Below, piece by piece: positions 61,056 to 64,000 of a DNA stretch of 64,000 nt. Location: contig MPNC01000012.1 of NCBI GenBank assembly GCA_002238825.1, positions 45,822-109,821 on the forward strand, written 5' to 3'. The position numbers were made by a program, and so were the translations under genes. Source of the stretch: SAR202 cluster bacterium bin87. GTDB lineage: Bacteria > Chloroflexota > Dehalococcoidia > Lucifugimonadales > UBA3495. How positions within the stretch are numbered: position 1 is the first letter of the stretch; the number at the start of each line of letters is the position of its first letter. The notes beneath the pieces are model-generated. The model was not told the origin of the DNA, did not search any database, and was given only the letters and a program-made list of their open reading frames with translations.

Positions 61056-61733
61056 ATGAGCGGCACTGTGCTGATAGTCGAAGACGACACCAGGATAGCC
61101 AACTGGGTCAAGGTTTACTTCGAGCGCGCCGGATTCTCGGCCGAGGTCGCCCACGACGGCGAAACCGGCCTCAACCTGGCTCGGGAGCTGGAGCCGGACC
61201 TGTTGATCCTGGACCTGATGCTGCCCCGTCTCGACGGGGTGGAGCTGTGCCGGATCCTGCGGCGGGAGTCGGATGTTCCCATCATCATGCTGACGGCCAG
61301 GGAAGCCCACGCCGAGCGGATCAGCGGTCTGGACAGCGGAGCCGACGACTACATCGTCAAGCCCTTCGACCCGGACGAGGTCATCGCCCGCGCTCACGCC
61401 GTGCTGCGCCGGGTCAAGGGCAAGGTCCAGCAGGTCCTGACCTGCGGCAACATCACCCTGGACGAGACCACCAGGACGGTGACGGTCGATGCAGAATCCG
61501 TGCCCCTGAGCCAGGCGCAGATTGCCCTGCTGGCAACCTTCATGCGTCACCCCAACCAGGTGCTCACCCGCGACCAGTTGATCTCGCTGACCTTCAACGA
61601 CGAGTTCGAGGGGTTTGACCGCGCCATCGACAACCAGGTGGCCCGCCTGCGCCGGCAGATCAACCGGGGCGGCAGGCAGCCCATTCAAACCGTATATGGC
61701 GCGGGTTACAGGCTCGTCGCGGAGGATGCATGA
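61056..61733 (+). CDS. OmpR-family response regulator
   Basis: 225-residue response regulator. The receiver has the acidic pair Glu9-Asp10 (LIVEDD), phosphate acceptor Asp53 (LLILDLMLP), Thr in LTAREA and Lys in IVKPFDPDE. The C-terminal winged helix (VDAESVPLSQAQIALLATFMRHPNQVLTRDQL) is of OmpR/PhoB type. Start at 61056 (MSGTVLIVED) with GGAGG upstream. It overlaps the kinase gene by four bases (ATGA). Target genes not known, the lipoprotein upstream is a candidate. Confidence 0.95.
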   Translation: MSGTVLIVEDDTRIANWVKVYFERAGFSAEVAHDGETGLNLARELEPDLLILDLMLPRLDGVELCRILRRESDVPIIMLTAREAHAERISGLDSGADDYIVKPFDPDEVIARAHAVLRRVKGKVQQVLTCGNITLDETTRTVTVDAESVPLSQAQIALLATFMRHPNQVLTRDQLISLTFNDEFEGFDRAIDNQVARLRRQINRGGRQPIQTVYGAGYRLVAEDA

Positions 61734-63139
61734 TGTCGCTGCGCTGGAGAATCATGGCGGCGATCGTCTTCGTCGTCCTGCTCACCGTATTGACCAGCGT
61801 GGGTGTGGGCTACTACGCGACGCAGGCCCGCCTCGGGGTGTTTGTGGAAGAGGTGGGCGGAGACCGGGCGACCCAGCTGGGCCGCAACCTGAGCCGGCGC
61901 TACACGGATGCCGGCAGCTGGGCGACCGTCGACGCGGCGCTGTCGGAGGCGGGATACGCCTACGACGGAATTCCCCGAGGGGAACGTTCGGAGGAGGCAG
62001 AGGGAGAACACTCCGAGGGTGGTCAACACGACCAGGTGCGGGTGGTCATCATTGGCGTCGATGGTCTGGTGGTAAAGGACAATCTGTCTCAGCTGCCGCC
62101 CGGGTCAATGCCGCCGCCTCTGGATGGGCACCGCGAGGATGTGCTCGATCTGGCATCCAATCGGGTGGTAGGCCACGTCTATCTGGACGTGAACCGCGAG
62201 TTCCTGTCCACCGAGTCCCACGGGTTTCTGAATGCGCTCCTGTTCATCACGCTGATCGGGGGCGCGCTGACGGTTGCCGTCGCCATCGTGCTGGCCGTCT
62301 GGCTGTCGAAACGGATCACCGCGCCCGTAACGGCCCTGACGCAGGCAACCCGGGCAATTGCCCAGGGGGAATCCGCCACGCTTCCGGTTACGTCCTCGGA
62401 CGAGTTGGGCACGATGAGCGAGGCCTTCAACCGGATGGCCATCGCTCTTGAGACCCAACGTGAGCTCCGTAGCCGGCTGATCAACGACGTCGCCCACGAG
62501 CTGAACACGCCCCTGAGCGTCATACAGCTGGAGGCACGGGGGTTGCGCGACGGCTTGCAGACGCCGGATGACGCCTCCGACCACATCATCCAGGAGGTGG
62601 ACCGGCTGCGGGGTCTCGTAACCGACCTGAACTGGCTGGCCGAGACGGACCGCGGGGAGTTGAGACTCGCCCTCGAACCGGGTTCCGTTCACGAGTTGCT
62701 CGCGACGGAGGTGGCGCGCTGGCAGCCGCAATCGCAAGCCGGACAGATTGAACTATCGCTGCAGGTAACCGGTGAACTCCCCGACCTCAACCTGGACCGT
62801 ATGCGGATGAGCCAGACGCTGGGCAACATCATCAGCAACGCCCTTCGTTGCACCGACGCCGGGGGCAACATCGTGCTCCACGCGGAGCAGGGCGGCGACC
62901 AAGCTCTGGTCATCTCGGTCACCGATGACGGGATCGGCATTGACGCCGCAGACCTGCCCCATGTCTTCGAGCGTTTTTATCGCACAGACCAGTCACGCAC
63001 TCGCGGGATAGGCGGAAGCGGTCTGGGCTTGGCCATCACCCGAGCCATAGTCGAAGCCCATGGGGGCACCATCGCCGTGGCCAGCGACGGGCCCGGGCAG
63101 GGCGCCACCGCAACAATCCGCCTTCCCCTGAATCATTGA
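61730..63139 (+). CDS. sensor histidine kinase (HAMP type)
   Basis: 469-residue membrane kinase. Transmembrane helices at about 7-30 and 167-192 enclose an outside domain of 135 residues with an acidic and His-containing patch (GERSEEAEGEHSEGGQHD, 84-101). Then HAMP (193-245), the phosphorylated His256 in NDVAHELNTPLS, and the ATPase with NIISNALRCTD, DDGIGI, FERFYRTD and GGSGLGLAI. Layout resembles BaeS/CusS-type sensors. Stimulus unknown; the acidic/His patch suggests a metal or envelope signal. Translation is coupled to the regulator gene. Confidence 0.95.
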   Translation: MMSLRWRIMAAIVFVVLLTVLTSVGVGYYATQARLGVFVEEVGGDRATQLGRNLSRRYTDAGSWATVDAALSEAGYAYDGIPRGERSEEAEGEHSEGGQHDQVRVVIIGVDGLVVKDNLSQLPPGSMPPPLDGHREDVLDLASNRVVGHVYLDVNREFLSTESHGFLNALLFITLIGGALTVAVAIVLAVWLSKRITAPVTALTQATRAIAQGESATLPVTSSDELGTMSEAFNRMAIALETQRELRSRLINDVAHELNTPLSVIQLEARGLRDGLQTPDDASDHIIQEVDRLRGLVTDLNWLAETDRGELRLALEPGSVHELLATEVARWQPQSQAGQIELSLQVTGELPDLNLDRMRMSQTLGNIISNALRCTDAGGNIVLHAEQGGDQALVISVTDDGIGIDAADLPHVFERFYRTDQSRTRGIGGSGLGLAITRAIVEAHGGTIAVASDGPGQGATATIRLPLNH

Positions 63140-63341
63140 GGGACACCGCAGTCGCAACGCTGGAACGCACTGGTTGGAACCGGCAGGGAGGCACGCGGGC
63201 ATCGCAAACTGCAGAATAGGGCGGAAGTGCGTCCCCTTCGGCGCTTTGTTGCGCGAGCAGGGAGAGGCAACGTCCAAGTCCCTATCTCGGAAATGGAGTT
63301 ATCTCCGAACGATTCGCCCACCATCCAGGCGTTCCGCCCGC

Positions 63342-63836
63342 CTAGATGAACTGCTGCTTTGCCCAACCCTCCTCGAAGGTCGTGCTGAAAAACGGGGCCG
63401 ACTTCTTGCTCTTGTACATCCACCTGCCTTGGACTCGCACGTATTCCTCTTCGTCGAGACCGGCCCGCCACATCGCCCTGCCAGGGTCTCCCACAGTGCA
63501 CGGCATGAACAGGTACCAGCGAGCGCGGGCCGTATCGCCGGCGACTTCGATCTGCGGGTTTAGCCCGTAATGCAAGGCAAAGACGAAGTGGCCGGAAATT
63601 CCGCGAAAAAACTCGCGGATCGCCTCCCTTCCCTCATATCTCCCCAACCCCTGACTTTCCCAGGTGGCGTCCTCAACAAACAAAGCGGCCAGCCGGTCCG
63701 GATCATAGTTGTCGTCACAAGCGGCGGCGTATTCTGCCTTGAGGTTGCGCAGCGCCTCAATATCCTCCAGGTGACGAACCCGGCCCCGCAGCTCCTCCAC
63801 CAACGCTAACAATTCATTTGCTTGATCAGTTGACAT
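63342..63836 (-). CDS. SnoaL-like / NTF2-fold protein
   Basis: 164-residue NTF2-fold protein. An N-terminal helix (LLALVEELRGRVRHLEDIEALRNLKAEYAAACD) is followed by the SnoaL-like core DRLAALFVEDATWESQGLGRYEGREAIREFFRGIS and strands HFVFALHYGLNPQIEV, ARARWYLF. Similar to bile-acid dehydratase and steroid isomerase relatives. No clear catalytic dyad is assigned. Starts 164 bases before the window end; convergent with the kinase gene across a 200 bp gap that shows no gene. Confidence 0.9.
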   Translation of the reverse strand: MSTDQANELLALVEELRGRVRHLEDIEALRNLKAEYAAACDDNYDPDRLAALFVEDATWESQGLGRYEGREAIREFFRGISGHFVFALHYGLNPQIEVAGDTARARWYLFMPCTVGDPGRAMWRAGLDEEEYVRVQGRWMYKSKKSAPFFSTTFEEGWAKQQFI

Positions 63837-63977
63837 CCTGTCACCTCTCCGATGTTCGTAAATCTCCGAGCCATGATGTCATGAAGTGGGGTTGTCAGCA
63901 CTGTCGGATTGCTGTTCGAGGGAAAACTTGACCGGTGCTGAGTCGGGAGTACGTGGTGTACAAGATAAACACGGTCA

Positions 63978-63997
63978 CGCCAGGCGCTGTCCTGGCG
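63978..63997. repeat. 7 bp inverted repeat at window end
   Basis: CGCCAGG (63978-63984) and CCTGGCG (63991-63997) with six-base loop, in an intergenic stretch cut by the window edge. Role unknown. Confidence 0.4.
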
Positions 63998-64000
63998 CGC

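Overview
This is a 64 kb, GC-rich bacterial chromosome segment with about 64 supported protein-coding genes, three tRNA genes and no rRNA, CRISPR array, prophage or complete transposon. The gene mix points to a marine or sponge-type Chloroflexota, close to the SAR202/Dehalococcoidia lineages: two luciferase-like flavin/F420 oxidoreductases plus a deazaflavin-dependent nitroreductase-fold protein, two class III (CaiB/BaiF) CoA-transferases, a thiolase with a DUF35 partner, a crotonase, VOC proteins, menaquinone-type UbiD/UbiA/UbiX/MenG genes, DUF1800/DUF1501, and many clean sigma70-like promoters and GGGGCGG-type hairpin terminators. The lineage is an inference; no marker gene was searched.

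Layout. 1-3.6 kb (minus): beta-propeller, DUF1501 and DUF1800 genes behind one good promoter. 3.7-5.2 kb (plus): two histidine-rich exported proteins. 5.3-9.5 kb: citrate synthase, an F420-type LLM oxidoreductase, an SDR and an Eis-like acetyltransferase. 9.5-12.3 kb (minus): accessory patch with HigBA, a truncated second copy of the acetyltransferase 5' end, a solitary PD-(D/E)XK nuclease-like gene and HicBA, ending at a CAU tRNA. 12.4-20 kb: paired CoA-transferases (one without the catalytic Asp), flavin reductase, glutaredoxin, VOC proteins, Fur-type regulator, thiolase/DUF35. 20-26.6 kb: GNAT, tRNA-Ile, HAD dehalogenase-type, mutS, small HTH, cupin, crotonase-fold. 27-31.9 kb (plus): dihydropyrimidinase-like, zinc alcohol dehydrogenase-like, a protein with a primase-type C-terminal winged helix, a micro-membrane protein, alpha/beta hydrolase.

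31.9-35.2 kb (plus): two adjacent paralogous proteins whose order of motifs resembles the tubulin/FtsZ GTPase fold but with an altered glycine loop. Each has its own promoter, and the second has a long leader that could hide its ribosome binding site. This is the best candidate for an undescribed system.

35.3-48.9 kb is one long minus-strand block: LLM oxidoreductase, NHL propeller, 2-oxoacid dehydrogenase E1 beta/alpha, SAM hydroxide adenosyltransferase, secG, gatB, DUF502 protein, then a tight menG / RibD-like / ubiX / ubiA / ubiD operon that fits the late steps of futalosine-type menaquinone synthesis, a zinc-ribbon protein and a deazaflavin-dependent protein. 49-56.4 kb: a lipoprotein with about 21 GLUG-like repeats, a ThDP enzyme, a flavin-dependent halogenase-like protein with a PqqD-like tail, a conserved hypothetical, and an HpcH/HpaI aldolase. 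56.6-59.4 kb: tRNA-Thr, then a gene-poor stretch with a DUF805 gene and small membrane frames. 59.5-63.1 kb (plus): repeat-containing lipoprotein followed by an OmpR-type regulator and its sensor kinase. 63.3-63.8 kb: a SnoaL-like protein.
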